Position numbers and translations under genes: made by a program. A stretch of 64,000 nucleotides of DNA from Patiria miniata (lineage: Eukaryota > Echinodermata > Asteroidea > Valvatida > Asterinidae), in the NCBI RefSeq assembly GCF_015706575.1, contig NW_024037056.1:10925176-10989175 (forward strand), in the 5' to 3' direction. Shown in pieces: positions 10,601-22,200 of this stretch (position 1 is its first letter; every line of letters starts with the position of its first letter). The notes beneath the pieces were generated by a model that was not told where the DNA came from, made no database searches, and saw only the letters and a program-made list of their open reading frames with translations.

Positions 10601-13280
10601 TGACTTGGGACTGAATGACTTGTGCACGACTGACTTGCGGAAGACTTGTGATGACTAATGATTCTCACAAGTAGGCCTATATACCTAAACTACAACACTG
10701 TCTGTACGGATCCTTCTTGCGCAGCCAACACGGTTCTCAACTTCTCCATCTGCTTACATCGGTTTGGAGGCTTCTTCATCCTGACCGAGATGTCGACCTC
10801 CTTCATACTGTGCGTCCTCTCTTGGCTCAACTACTGGCTGGATCCGGACCAGGCGCCCGCTAGGATCTCGCTTGGGATTACCACTGTGCTTGCGGCCATC
10901 ACGCATGCAAACAGTGCCACGAAGAGGGGGTTGCCGGCGCTGTCCTATGTAACGGTGAGATTTCAAAAAAAAAAGTGCCATATTTTCAATGGGGAGCGCC
11001 GATAAAATCCTACAATCACAGGCACACTATATTAACTAAAAGTGTACAAATGCACCCTTCTCATTGGGGGGGGGGGGGGGGGAGACCGTTCCCGTGTACG
11101 TCAAATTCTTACATTTTGCTAGTGCATTTTTTTTATGGAAATTTTTTGGGGGGGCTAGACACATTTTTTTATATTTTTTTTTTTTTTTAGCCCCCCCCCC
11201 GTAGAACCGCCACTGTGTCTTCAATTCCCCAATTCCATGGCTCTCAGATCTCCCTAATAATTATAGACTAATTTGAGTGTAGAACTTTTATCCATAAGCT
11301 CGGCGAACGGATTTTTGGCCTATTTACTGATGGGGTGTACTCCTGATGTGATGGATTATCTGAACACTTGAGACCTTTTTCGTGCTGCCATCATTTCAGT
11401 CATGTTCCCTGTATCCAATAACAGTACTGAATGATAATGTTTTTTTTAGCAAAAAGGAACCAGATACGGAATTATAAACACTGGCTATAAAACAATATTC
11501 ATACACATCCCTATGTGATTTGTTTTCGTTTTGCTGAAAGAACACTAACCTTTTTGCGATCCGTGGACAGAAATTTGAAACGGTGGTTGTGTTTACAATT
11601 CCGTAACTTACAAATTACACAAGTAACTTGAATGCTCCTTGTACTAAAAGAAAGCTTATAAATAGGGCTTTCATATAGAGATTTTTAAAAGTGCTACATG
11701 CAGAACTTCACTAAAACAACGGTCCCAACGTTTGGGTTTCGTTTTGTTTTTACTCACCCTTTATTAAATATTAGTCCCCTTCCACGAACAAAAAAACTAC
11801 CAACCAACCAGCAATAATCCGTTACCTTTTGAGATTTCAGGCTTTGGATATCTGGTTTAACTTAAACGTGAACATAACAATCATCGGCCTAGCCGAGTAC
11901 GGCTTGGTTCACGTTCTGACCGTCCGTGCCAGAAAACTGGAGGAGAGGCTGGAACGTACTTTGACCGGGGACAAGCAAACCCTGGCAGGCCAACCTCCAC
12001 AACATGACGAGGTGGGTCTTCTCGACTTCTCGACCCGTAATGTCTTCGAGGACAAGCTTGAAAATTGTCCTGCTGATATGCTTCTCCCCTGCTTGAATTC
12101 AACTGAATTGGTTAGGGTTCGTACTCATGATCAGAGGGTCAGGGCTTTGAATCCAGCTGCTGGTCATACGTTGTGCTTGGGCAAGCAACTTAACCCCTCT
12201 TGCCTCTCTCCGTACAGGAGTAAAAATAGGCACCAGCATTAGCTGGGGAGTAACCAGTGATGGACCGGCATCCCATCCAGGAGGAATAGAAATATTCTCA
12301 ACCGGACATAAATGTAGGCCCCATGGGCCGTATTGGCTTGTAACAGACTCTACTTTTTTTTGTTACACCTCTGTCTTGAATACTGTATTTTCATTGGCCT
12401 AAACGATCACTTGTTAAGTTTATAATTAACAATTGTTGACTGCTTTGATGTGGGATATGACGTTTTGAACACCCGAGGGGCGCATGTCACCCGAGGCGAG
12501 TGTTGCTAGTAGCCCCGAGGGTGTTCAAAACGTCATATCCCACATCACAGCAGTCAACAATTGTTTTGTTATACCTCTGTTTTGATTTCTTTGGATTGTG
12601 ATGTAAAAATCACGAAAACAAACGGCAGTAAACACAACAATCATGACAATCTAACGGCAACTCACATGCATGTCGTGTGCTCGAAACAGCTGATCGTCTG
12701 CTAGTTCGCTGCCCCCACTCATGCGTGAAAACATGGTGAAAATAGCGTGGGTACCAACGATACAAGCGTTTCACACCGTACGTACTGTATGTGCTAAGTC
12801 ATAGCACACTGGGGTATCACGTACGTGATATCCCTCAGCTCAGGGAGTGTACCATGCCTTTTTATAAACTTAACACGAGATCGTTCTAGGCCAATGTAAA
12901 TCAAGACAGAGGTATGAAATCACAGTTCTTTTCAGAACCACACTTCTTCACAGAAGGAATTATTCCATTGTGTATGCCTAGTCCTACCCACCAAAACCTA
13001 TAAGAAAGAACTTCCCATTTAGGCCTAATTTAGCTGATTATTTCTTACTTCCATTTTGTTTTCACCTCAGACGTCTTTCGTGTTGTGCCGCGGGAGGCGT
13101 ACGGAACCCAAAGATGTTGACGAGCGTCAACGACTCAGCCAGGCCGCGGTGCGGTACCGACAGTGGGCCAAACGCATCGACCACTGCATGCGGGTCGCCG
13201 TGCCGTTGCTTCTCGTGGTGTTCGTGACCGTGTTTTGCACAAAGTACACCATCCGGAATGAGGACGAATGTGCGCAATAG
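1643..13280 (+). CDS. Cys-loop anion-channel-like receptor subunit, paralogue 1 (9 exons)
   Basis: Coding exons: 1643-1797, 4661-4737, 7062-7129, 7911-8146, 9188-9270, 9705-9875, 10725-10954, 11841-12011 and 13071-13280. All junctions are GT-AG, the frame stays open, and the product is 466 residues. Residues 1-34 are a signal peptide; Met11 is an alternative start. WADPR (W112) is loop D, IWLPDLYF (139-146) is loop A, and CHMDLSNFPFDTQKC (186-200) is the Cys-loop. An Arg (276) precedes M1 (about 279-302). M2 starts PAR (308-310) and has Ser 2', Thr 6' and Leu 9'. M3 is about 346-366 and M4 about 438-457, joined by a loop of only about 70 residues. From family knowledge, PAR indicates anion selectivity, as in glycine and GABA-A receptors, so a plasma-membrane chloride channel subunit is inferred. 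Oddities: Thr288 stands where M1 normally has Pro, and loop C lacks a Cys pair. A sequon (N43) is absent in the paralogues. The start is chosen because the same Met is conserved in all three genes. Confidence 0.92.
2069..2207. mobile_element. Short MITE bounded by TTAA
   Basis: Inverted ends (GTGAAAGGGTGT, later ACTTGGGCCACTCTCA) face each other across about 60 bases, and both outer edges read TTAA. It lies in intron 1 of paralogue 1. The family is unassigned. Confidence 0.6.
2225..2310 (+). other. Conserved intron-1 block of paralogue 1
   Basis: This stretch (AATGTGAACATAATAAGGGT and onward) matches 18190-18270 in paralogue 2 and 36366-36440 in paralogue 3, whereas most of intron 1 has diverged from them. 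It could be a regulatory element or merely old repeat sequence. Confidence 0.35.
2758..2991. mobile_element. Fold-back element with nested palindromes
   Basis: The ends are a near-perfect inverted repeat of about 38 bp (ATGAAGCCCGGGAAGGGACA and its complement). The interior is built from repeats of TAATTCGTNNGNACGAATTA, each itself nearly palindromic and in both orientations, so the whole can fold into a branched stem. It sits in intron 1 of paralogue 1. Confidence 0.75.
3495..3665. repeat. Degenerate minisatellite, unit about 19 bp
   Basis: Imperfect copies of AAGTGACAAAATGTCCTTA follow one another, and a few more appear at 4160-4205. Traces are also seen in intron 1 of paralogue 2 near 19225. 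Confidence 0.6.
3835..4095. mobile_element. hAT-like non-autonomous element
   Basis: Ends CATGGGCGTCGCC and its counterpart CGCTACGCCCATG are inverted. They are flanked by TTTTCAAG (3827-3834) and TTTCCAAG (4096-4103), an 8-bp duplication with one mismatch, as expected for hAT. The interior is G/C runs and pyrimidine-rich sequence without a gene. Confidence 0.6.
4205..4345 (+). repeat. Second copy of an intron-1 segment
   Basis: This stretch resembles 3655-3800 (a CGGTCACAAAAT block, AACATAATGAGCT, then a GGTAACCACA block) and also 19255-19400 and 37295-37410 in paralogues 2 and 3. Gene 1 holds it twice, once on each side of the hAT-like element. Confidence 0.5.
4929..5170. mobile_element. 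hAT-like end fragment in intron 2
   Basis: It starts with CAGGGACGGATCTAGC and an A/G run, a form close to the ends of the element at 26601-26888. No opposite end was found, so it is taken as truncated. Confidence 0.3.
5171..6780. other. Intron 2 of paralogue 1, no gene seen
   Basis: AT-rich intron sequence. The short open frames here have no recognisable domain and no splice logic linking them to the gene. Confidence 0.6.
6783..6805. promoter_or_regulatory. Inverted pair of ETS-type sites
   Basis: CACTTCCGGT and ACCGGAAGTG form a perfect inverted pair separated by AAC. CCGGAAGT is the known ETS core. It is intronic and function is unproven. Confidence 0.3.
7453..7560. mobile_element. Small inverted-repeat element in intron 3
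   Basis: GAAGGTATATGTTAAGCTGC and a degenerate complement ending GCAGCATACCTTCG enclose a short centre. It looks like a MITE remnant. Confidence 0.4.
7640..7860 (+). repeat. GGGTCAAAATGACA-type minisatellite, paralogue 1
   Basis: Degenerate copies of a unit of about 20-25 bp around GGGTCAAAATTGAC end just before exon 4. The same family lies at the same place in paralogues 2 and 3. Confidence 0.5.
8160..9060 (+). repeat. Degenerate GTGTGAG/CCCCTC array in intron 4, paralogue 1
   Basis: Nearly the whole intron is made of diverged short units of the kind GGTGTGAGCCCCTCTNAGG, about 20-40 bases apart. The same array fills intron 4 of paralogue 2, so it predates the duplications. Confidence 0.55.
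9460..9645 (-). mobile_element. tRNA-derived SINE in intron 5, paralogue 1
   Basis: On the minus strand the A box TGGTTGAGTGG and B box GGTTCGAATCC are spaced as in a tRNA. Copies occupy the same intron of the other two genes. Confidence 0.65.
10383..10588. mobile_element. MITE with 20-bp terminal inverted repeats
   Basis: AATGGACCGATCCAGTAAGC at the left and its exact complement at the right bound a G/C-rich centre. It lies in intron 6 of paralogue 1, next to a long G run (10325-10347), and was not seen in the other paralogues. Confidence 0.65.
11430..11640 (-). repeat. Dispersed repeat in intron 7, paralogue 1
   Basis: The stretch around TTTCGTTTTGCTGAAAGAAC matches, in opposite orientation, sequence in intron 1 of paralogue 2 (about 16700-16800) and paralogue 3 (about 35860-35950). 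It is therefore a mobile repeat rather than shared intron sequence. The family is unknown. Confidence 0.5.
12101..12350 (+). mobile_element. tRNA-derived SINE in intron 8, paralogue 1
   Basis: The head is shortened, but the body (GTTAGGGTTCGT, then AGCTGGGGAGTAACC and GGGCCGTATT) matches the SINEs at 29169 and 45903 in the same intron of the other genes. Confidence 0.65.
12358..12920. mobile_element. Fold-back element of 560 bp in intron 8
   Basis: The outer ends (CACCTCTGTCTTGA and TCAAGACAGAGGT) are inverted, and a second, stronger inner stem (GATGTGGGATATGACGTTTT and its complement) lies at 12445-12560. No coding capacity was seen. Confidence 0.65.
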
Positions 13281-13290
13281 TTTGTGGGGA

Positions 13291-13347
13291 AATAAACTAA
13301 GCCGTGATTAATGTCCTACATATGGCTTCTCAAAGATATCGAATAAA
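13291..13347 (+). terminator. Poly(A) signals of paralogue 1
   Basis: AATAAA occurs at 13291-13296, only 11 bases after the stop codon, and again at 13342-13347. The second leaves a more usual 3' UTR. Which is used cannot be told from sequence alone. Confidence 0.4.
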
Positions 13348-14169
13348 AGATGTGGTCTTTTAATTCCATAATGGGCCTTATGCATGAGTTGGCCATTTTT
13401 GACGAGTTCCCTGAATGTATTTCATAATTTGCTAACTGTTTAATGGGATGGCGCCAGACTATTTATGCAGCCTTAATTTTCCTGTCATTTTTTTTTAATC
13501 TGGCTTAAATATTAAGGAATGTTTATTTACAAATTTTTAACTAATTTATTGAAGCGGAGTTGAATTAATTAGTAATTTACTTGGAATGCTTTCATTTCTC
13601 TTCGCAAGTTCCAAAAATGAAGATTTTCCTCACTTTCAATTCAATATGGCCCACTCGTAAAGGCCCATAATTATGTGTGGGGCTTCTGTATAATGAGTGG
13701 CGCAGGCGTCTATCTCATGCAGAGTGGCGCAGAGACTGGTTCCCGCTCCCTCTATTGTCCTTTGGACTTCGAATGCAGGGATCTGTATTTTGTGGGCAAT
13801 ATATTAAAAATACATGTACATCAGAAGTATTTCCTCCTAATGTGTGCAAATTATAATGTAGGACTAGGAAGATCTACCCATAATGCAACTAGGATCTGAA
13901 ACCTTGGCCCCTGAATACGACATCACAACGACAATTAATGCAAGTGCGGAACCAGCCTATTTCAAAATGGCAACATGGCTACCACATTGATCTCCGTATG
14001 CACAGTTTGAGGGGGGATGTTTCGATTCTCGCCGAGTTCGAAAGTGTCTCTGGCAACTATCAATAATGAGAGGGGCACCACATTTCAGTATTTGAAACCT
14101 ATGCAGTTGAAATGCTCGAAAAATGCCTTCGTGGAGACACTATGGCGATTTTTGTCCACTGGTTATGGT
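13348..14169. other. Spacer between paralogues 1 and 2, no gene seen
   Basis: AT-rich sequence without a frame that I can link to any protein. It ends where the duplicated block begins. Confidence 0.55.
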
Positions 14170-14572
14170 AAGAGTAAGTTTTTCTTTAGCCATGTGTTCA
14201 ACTGTCATCCATGCGCAAATAGCTGAAAACATAATTTTCAAAAATGCTGGGGGGGGGGGTTATTGTAAGCAAATTTACACGAGGTCTAACATTGCTGATT
14301 TACATTAGACATTTGAATATGCAGTAGATTATCCTGAATGTCAGGACATGTTTATAGTGCTGCATATGCAGATTGCATTATGCATATTTGTACCTTATTT
14401 ACATGTTTAATAATTAGTTTCGGCCATATCGGAATTTACAATGTGTTTGTATGTGAAATTATATTGGAATGGACAATGACACTCCATTAGTCTAGACTAC
14501 CCGATTCAAAACGTTTACATATATTTGTATGTACTTTCATTGAAACATTTCAATGAAACAATAACTCTTAAT

Positions 14573-14912
14573 TCGGGCGATTCACAATGCAGTGCGCCAC
14601 CAAGAGTTTGCCACGGAGAGTTCATTTTTCCCCAGTGCATTGTGGGAGATGGTCGACAAATTCGCAGCGCGGGACATTTGAAATTGTTAGTTTTTCCGGC
14701 CAGAAGGTTCGTAAGCGTATGATTCGAGTATCTGTTTGCCCTTTTCTTTTCGTTTTATCAATATGGAGTTTTTCTGTAAGGCGGCAGAACGCTTTGCCCC
14801 AATCTATAACAAATTAGCTCAAGTTTTCTACCGACACTCGTTCAAATGGGCCATGTTTTGTCGACCGTGACCTTGAAAAACGAACTCTCCGTGGCAAACT
14901 CTTGGTGGCGCA
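14573..14912. mobile_element. TIR element upstream of paralogue 2
   Basis: GCGCCACCAAGAGTTTGCCA at the left faces its near complement at the right. Another copy lies at 33693-34051; the right end here is shorter than in that copy. Confidence 0.6.
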
Positions 14913-14994
14913 AGTTGTTCATTATTGCTCCCATTGCACCAAGTTTGTTTTCTAACTATTTGTAATTTGGTTACTCATCAGTGGTATACGTTTG

Positions 14995-15128
14995 TACACT
15001 GCAAAAACTGTAGTGTTAATTTAACACCATTCGGTATCTATATAGGACAACACCAGTAAAATTTAACACCAGATGGTCCTATATAGATACCAACGGTGTA
15101 AATTTAACACTGCAGTTTTTGCAGTGTA
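14995..15128. mobile_element. Palindromic MITE upstream of paralogue 2
   Basis: ACTGCAAAAACTGTAGTGTT and its complement, plus a matching inner arm, make nearly the whole 134 bp one stem. TA borders both sides. The duplicate copy is at 34146-34279. Confidence 0.7.
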
Positions 15129-16078
15129 TGGAAGACAAAACATTTAAAGAAATGTCAAAAGCAATAAACTATGAAAGCCAGTTTGTTGTATTTTGCCTGA
15201 TTCGTATTATATCAAACAAGTAGCGCAGATTATATATTCAAAACACAGCACACAAAATTTGATTTAAGAATACAGCATCGTTTGAAATATTGAGCTTTTT
15301 TCACCAACTTAGCCTAAACTTCACTCCATTTGTCATATCATCCGGCAGAGGGTTAATTAAAGTTCAACGGCGTATAGGGTTAAACTTTTTGGGGAAGGGG
15401 GCAACTGGGGGCTATTTCAGTGATACATGTATATTAACAATTATAAATGGGGGGGGGGGGGCTGACCTGAGCCCCCATCTTCCTTTAATGCCACTGATTT
15501 CATTGCGTACTTCGAATGACAATTTTGCTTGCAACAGAAAAATACAAAACACTACACACACACAAGATACAAAGAGAGGGCGCCCTCCACAATTTTAAAG
15601 GTGATGTACAGCACGTGACTGGGGCCTCAGGCTTCGTCTCGAACTCAATCTGTGGCTTCAGCCATGCAGTTTGGCAACGGGGCTGGAGCCGGGGCTGAAG
15701 CCGGATATGGATCCAAACCGGGGTTTAAAAAACGGCACTCAGCTTGCGCGCGAACGATCTCCTTTGGGGGTATACACTGGCTATCAGTCCCTCCATCGAA
15801 GATGCTCATTTCGTATGGGAGCGGTAACCATGCAGTTAGGTCTACACCGGTACCGCTCCCGAAATCAGAAACGATGACAGAGGGACTAGGACCAAGTCTA
15901 TACAAAAACTACTAACATGCTACACAACCAGAAGTGATAACCGACTTTAGTTTCTATGTTGTTATGCATTTTTTTCAAAAATTGTTGGCACCTTGAAAAT
16001 GTCGCGTAACTAATTTAACAGCGCCCTCATACGTTCAAAGATATGGCCATTCCTAATGAGCAATATTTTTGCGCACCT

Positions 16079-16110
16079 TTCTTGTGACGTCGCATATGCA
16101 AAATAAGTCC
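16079..16110 (+). promoter_or_regulatory. CRE-like proximal element of paralogue 2
   Basis: TGACGTCG (16085-16092), one base from the full CRE palindrome, is followed by TATGCAAAATA. It lies about 180 bases before the start codon, inside a stretch conserved with the other two genes. Confidence 0.45.
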
Positions 16111-16268
16111 TGTTCATTCGACCATCTGTACGATGAGCCCGCGCAATTGCATAGTAACAAGGTTAGCGTCCACATCAACGAAGCTTGTCCACGCACTTTT
16201 TGCATGAGATGTGTTGAGATGTATCGCCTCCAAAAATTGCACCTACATTTTTGAAATTTTCGCCAAGA

Positions 16269-19200
16269 ATGGACCGGATCGACAAGCGGTTTTCGGGGAA
16301 AGGTATGCCGCTAGGCCCACTTGTATACCTTTCGATTTTGACAGTGACTTGCCTGCATTTCGTCGCTGTTGGAGGACAGATTTCATCAACATCCCCTTTA
16401 ATGCAATCCGTGGATGCGTCGAATTACAGGTAATATTGATATTGCTCTTTAAATTTAGAAAGTTGTTAATTTCATTCACTGTCTATTTTGTTTTACCTTG
16501 TATACGGCACCTTAAACAAATAATTAAAATTCTTCATTTTAAGTGAATACAGGATGAGTAATAAAATAAAAATACGAAACCCAAATGACAGGACCAATAT
16601 TTGAATGACATTTCGCCTGTAGCACTTTCAAAATCTAGGATATGAAAGCCCAATCAGTGAGCTTTTATTAGTACAAGAATCATTCAAATCACTCATGTAC
16701 TATTGAATTTACGGAATTTTGAGCACAACCACCGTTTTTAAAGTTCTGTCCACGGATCACCAAAAAGGTAAGTGTTCTTTCAGCAAAACGAAAACAATTA
16801 ACATTCTCACCCTGTATAGGATCTTTAGTATTTAACCCAAAGTAAACCTAGTCCGAATATCGCTGAATTGTCATCAAAAAGCTTACTTAGGTCAAACATC
16901 TTACTGGTACTTATCACCACGTGATATTATTCCATCTGGCTTGCTGTCATTTTCGAAGGAATCAAGAAAATGCAGACCTACACGATATCCAATGTTTAGT
17001 CAATTGACTGATTTGTGAAAGTGCTATCGTCCAAATCGTTTTTCGTGATCAAAAGGTTGTGCATTGTTTTTCACTGTTTTCTCAAAAAGTGCAATATCAA
17101 CTGAGCTGAAACTTCAACAGGTTAGGTTTTGAACGTTCTTCTTTGGATTTTGAGTAGTGTTATTATTGGAAACGAACAACTTTCATGCACTAAAAGAAAA
17201 TGCTTTTAACGCCATAAAGTGAATGGCACAATTTTTGGGACCGATAGGGAAAATATTCGGGGGAATTGTGCCCTTGATGATTTGAAAAAAAATATATAAG
17301 TAGAATAACATGCAATTTCAAAATGGCTGCCATTGCTTGTTATTCTAATAATAATAATAACTGTATTTATATAGCGCCTTTTCCAAAGGATACAAAGCGC
17401 TGGGGGAGAATGCAACCAAAGACAGGTAAATGAAGTATATGAACAAATGAGACCCATTATGCAGCACCTTTTTTGCTACGTGCTGCGGCGCACATCTACC
17501 TATATAAAGGACAAATCTGCAGCAGACAAATGTCTATCTCATGACACTCTCTGACTGTGTGCCAAATGCCATGCTTGTATCATCAAAGGCACAATTCCAT
17601 CACCTATCTGCCGTACTGAATGTTGAATTATACATGTCAGTACCAGCATTTTACCATCAAATATTCACAACGATTTTGTTATGAGGTCAGCGATTAACAT
17701 AATGTTTTTAATATTGTAATGTCCAGCAAGGTTTGTGTTAAAGCTGCTAATTAAAGGTGTAAAAATGTGTATAATTCTGAGAAGGGTAGGGGCGGGGCTA
17801 GGAGGGAGGGGCTTGCATCAATGAGTATTGCCTTCTGAGCAAAAACAATATATACAAACAACACTCTAATGGGTAAATTTAGACAAACAAAACAGACACA
17901 ACTTTAAAGTTAACAACGATTATTATCTTTCAAATAATTTTTATAGACCATACGTGAATTTTAAAAAGGTTTTGTCTCAAAACGATTACAGAAACGCATA
18001 GCCTACAATTATAAAAAAAGACGAGGATTGTTTTTTTTTTTTTTTTTTTTTAATCTCTGGACAGTACCACGGGGTTTTGGTAAATGTGACCAAAAAAAAA
18101 ATCAAATTGTGTCCGCGTTCGATATATAAATTTTATTACTTTGTATTACCATCTAAATTTTGAATATCATCGTTAAAATTGATAAGGCAACGTCTGTGAC
18201 ATGAATATTTGTTCTAATGTGAAAATAATGAGGGTCGTGGGAAATATATGTCATCGTAAAATCCCCCCAACCCCCCTCCCCCCTTCATACTCCTAATAAA
18301 TATGACGAACTATCATGTGCCCCAGTTTGTCTTTCCCTGTTTGGTAATAGCTGCAACGGTGCAATGTTATTGTGTCCGCTGGCCGGAAAAAAACCTATTT
18401 CGGCGCCAATTTTATTCTTCACCTGTCCCCTTAGGGCTCCGTGTAGCAATTTAGAACTCAATTATCGACGTTTACGACGGTGTTAAGTGCTTGACTTCCA
18501 TACGAGCAGTCGACAGTTGGAATTAAAAAGCAACGTACGTTTCAGTGCAGTCATTAAGTCGTCTCTGATAACATGCTGGTCGAGGCATGTCGATATTGAA
18601 GAAAGGAGAACAATTTTGAGCATGAAGGTAAAACTACCCTTGCACCGTTTTGTAGAAAACACACATACTCGAATCATCCTTGTGAAGTCATTTCTTTGTT
18701 GCCGTGTACTAAAAAAATTGAGTTGAAAATCTAGTTTCAAAATGCTCCTATTGTGACCAGAATTAATTTCCTTGGCTGAAATTCGGATTTAATATATGCC
18801 TTACATAAAATCCTTCAATTTGCGACATATACCTTGGAAATTTCTAGTTTTTTTTAGTAAAATCCATATATCTTTTTCGTGGTAATCTTGTGGAGACGTA
18901 TTCATCTATAGAAATTGCCCTGTGGAGACGTATACAATCTTTTGTTCCCCATTATAATCATGTCTCCACAGGGTACCGTGTACCATGACATTACCATGTG
19001 AACACTACAGAACTACGATGGAATAATTATGCGACCCAACCCGACGGAATGGCAGAAAGCCAGATATATTTTTGTCTAATTGCCCCCATTCAATACATTA
19101 TAAAAATCAATAGCAACATATTATATTTACAGCCATGTAAAATGTATGTATCTGTTTTGATATCGAACTGATATATTAAAATGAAAAGCACACTGATGGT

Positions 19201-22200
19201 TCCCCTCCAAACCGCGTTAAGAAAAAACCCGAGAAGTGACAAATGTCCTCAAGCTACAAATTACCTTGGGACTCATTTCGTATGATTTGGTCACAAAATT
19301 ACTCTCGTCCTACATTATAATTTAACATAATGAGCTCGTTAATAAAATGCAACCTTGTGGGGTGAGTTTCCATGCCATGGTAACCACGGTGACTGGAAGT
19401 CAGGGTGACCGTAAGGTCATAACCAAATTCTGCTAAATGCACTTTAAAAATCTGTCAGATTTATCCAAAATCTGCCAAATTCCCCAGAATTACTCGAAAT
19501 ACACTATAAACACTTAAAATTTTATGCAGATGTTGTAATGTTGCCTTAATTAAGGTTCCAATTACATTATAAACAATCTATAGCCACATAAAAATAATAT
19601 GAAATTGCGTAAATTTCTGGCAAAACGCGGTTGCGTCACGACGAAATCTGGTTCCCAGTGAAACTCGGCATCTAGACCAGGCAGCCTTTCCAATATTGCA
19701 AGGGTTTGTTTGAAAGATTGAAGCTTTTTTTTTAACGAACGTACCATTTTCCCCCCAAATTTGCTATGTTTTTCTGTCAAATAACCATTTGTGCAGAATT
19801 CTGCCAGAAATCTGCCCACAAAATCCATTCTGTCAAATTTTCTGTCAAACTCGTTTTTTTAACATAAAAATCTGTCAAAGTTAGCCGAAAATCGGCTAAA
19901 ACGGTCACCTTGCTGGAAATTCAGCGAAGCTTGTCGGCTGCTCGGCATCCAATTCATCTCTGCTTTCACGCTATAATATTTTCCCTCGAGTGTTTATTTA
20001 TACAGGGTGAATAAAAAAAAAGTGACCAAATGAGAAAACGATATTTTGAAATATGTGGCTAGCTCCATTTAATAAAAAATAACATAAGAATAAAGCTAGA
20101 AACTAGCTTGTCAGTGATTAGACCGGTTCTCAAGGGTGTCGCCCCCCCCCCCAAAAAAAATATAGGATTGATGAGTCCAAGCACTTTTCTTTCTTGTGTG
20201 AAGTTTTTGTTGGATTCCGTTCAGTGGTTTTGAAACAAAGGCCATTAATGTAACCCTTGTCCATTTCGCTTTATTCCAAGTTTGACAATTTTCCATCGGA
20301 TTCGGTTATAACCGTTTTTCCAAATGAAGGCTATATAACGTATACAACGGACTATTTTACACCATTTCAAGTTTGACGTTTGGCTTCAATTGGCTTTTTG
20401 ATTAAAACTAAATAGGAGGAATAATTGTTGACATTTCTCATTGTTGACTGCGGCTAGTTGCTATGTACATAATAGTATCTTCTTTAATTATAACAAAGGA
20501 GTGTCTCAAACACCTGTTATAACAGTTCAAAGACATGCAGGCAGGGGCGAGCCTGAGAAAGCAAACACATCGTGTATACGCTCTGAATTTACTTGTCAGT
20601 GATTAAACCGTGACATTGATTAGACCGCGATTGTGAAATATGGAATGTAGCAAAATGGACTTACATTAATGGCTTGCTTCAAAACCATATTGCATGAGTT
20701 CTCATAGCACGGATAAATTTCAGTTATCCTTTTTTTACCAAATGAGCGCATGGACATGCTCGTTTAACATATGCTACGCTGGTGTGTCAAATCTAATTGC
20801 TTTTGAAGGAACATATATTTTTAACTCTTACTCTACTGATTTGAATTCCCTGAAGCCAATCTAAATTAATTGGTTTTTCCGTTTCAGCGTGCAGAAAGCT
20901 TTCAGCATCGAAGACGTTCTAGCCCAGTATTCAGGCAAGTCGACGCGCCCGAATGAGAAAACTGGTATTTACGATCTAATTCACGTTCGTGTGCATTGTG
21001 TGTTTGGAGTTCTCTGTTTTTGTTCATATTAATTCTGACTCGTCAGTTGCATGATCCATGGTGATCCTCTTTCCTGCCTTGTCAGGGCTGTCTTTCCTCT
21101 GCCTTTGTGGTTCCGTGTTCAGCATCACCCTAGATTTTCCTTGCACCCTTACTCCTACACTCAACCAAAAAAGAAAATCCCCGCCTTCCAATACTTTTCT
21201 GTCTAACTCAAAAACTACAGAGCACCTCTCGCTCAAATAACAACTAATCAGTACAGAAATTCCTTAGCAATCCAGCCATACTCTTTATTTGGCCCAAAAC
21301 AGTGATAATGTGTACGAATTTGTGACAGATGCTACCGAAAACAGTTGCAGTTTTGTACACGTGCAAGTTGTGGTTCACACTCACCTTGCTCGTATCGTCA
21401 CCGACACCACGAAGTAACACTCCACCGTGTTAAACCATATTTTTTTCGATTTTCAGTTTTTTTGATTTTTTAAACATTTTTCATCAAGGCCTACCATTGC
21501 ACGAAGTTTCAAAGCTTCAAGAGCTTTACTTTAATAATTACGCTAAGTATCCATGGCAACTTTTGCGCAAAAGTGACAATTTTCGTTTTCACGAAGTAAC
21601 ACTCAAGTTCCATTTACCATTGCAATGCATGGCGCGCACTCTGCTCATAAGTGAGCAAAAACGTTTTCACGAAGTAACACTCATCTTGTAATAATTTGTA
21701 CGAGCGCGCGCGCCCTGACCTGAAGTTGCACTTTCCTCGTGTTGAATACATTGAAGAGTGTTACTTCGTGAAAACGAAAATTTACAGTTTCGCAGCCTTT
21801 CCGGTTTCACGAACTAACACTCATCTTTTTTCTCTTATTTCTTGTTTATTTAGTACACAAACGGGTGAAAAACAGCAGATTTAATCAATTCAATTCATCA
21901 AAAGTCCTCAACGAGAAACCCAACTGAAAATACTCTGTCGTTTTGACGCAAAGTGTTGTTTTAGAAGGCGTTCAAATTTTGTAGCCGTTTTCTCCGATTG
22001 CTAGTTTTTACTGGTATGTAGACGGGTGTTACTTCGTGGTGTCGGTGACGGTATATACAAAGTTTTTTTTGATACCATTTGTCATAAATTGCATAATTTT
22101 GCATAAATCAGGAAAATTGCACTTTGGGTTGCCGAGAAAAAATTGTCATTTTCCATCCTGTAAGAGATTTTCACTGTATACCTATTTTTGCATGTCCTAA

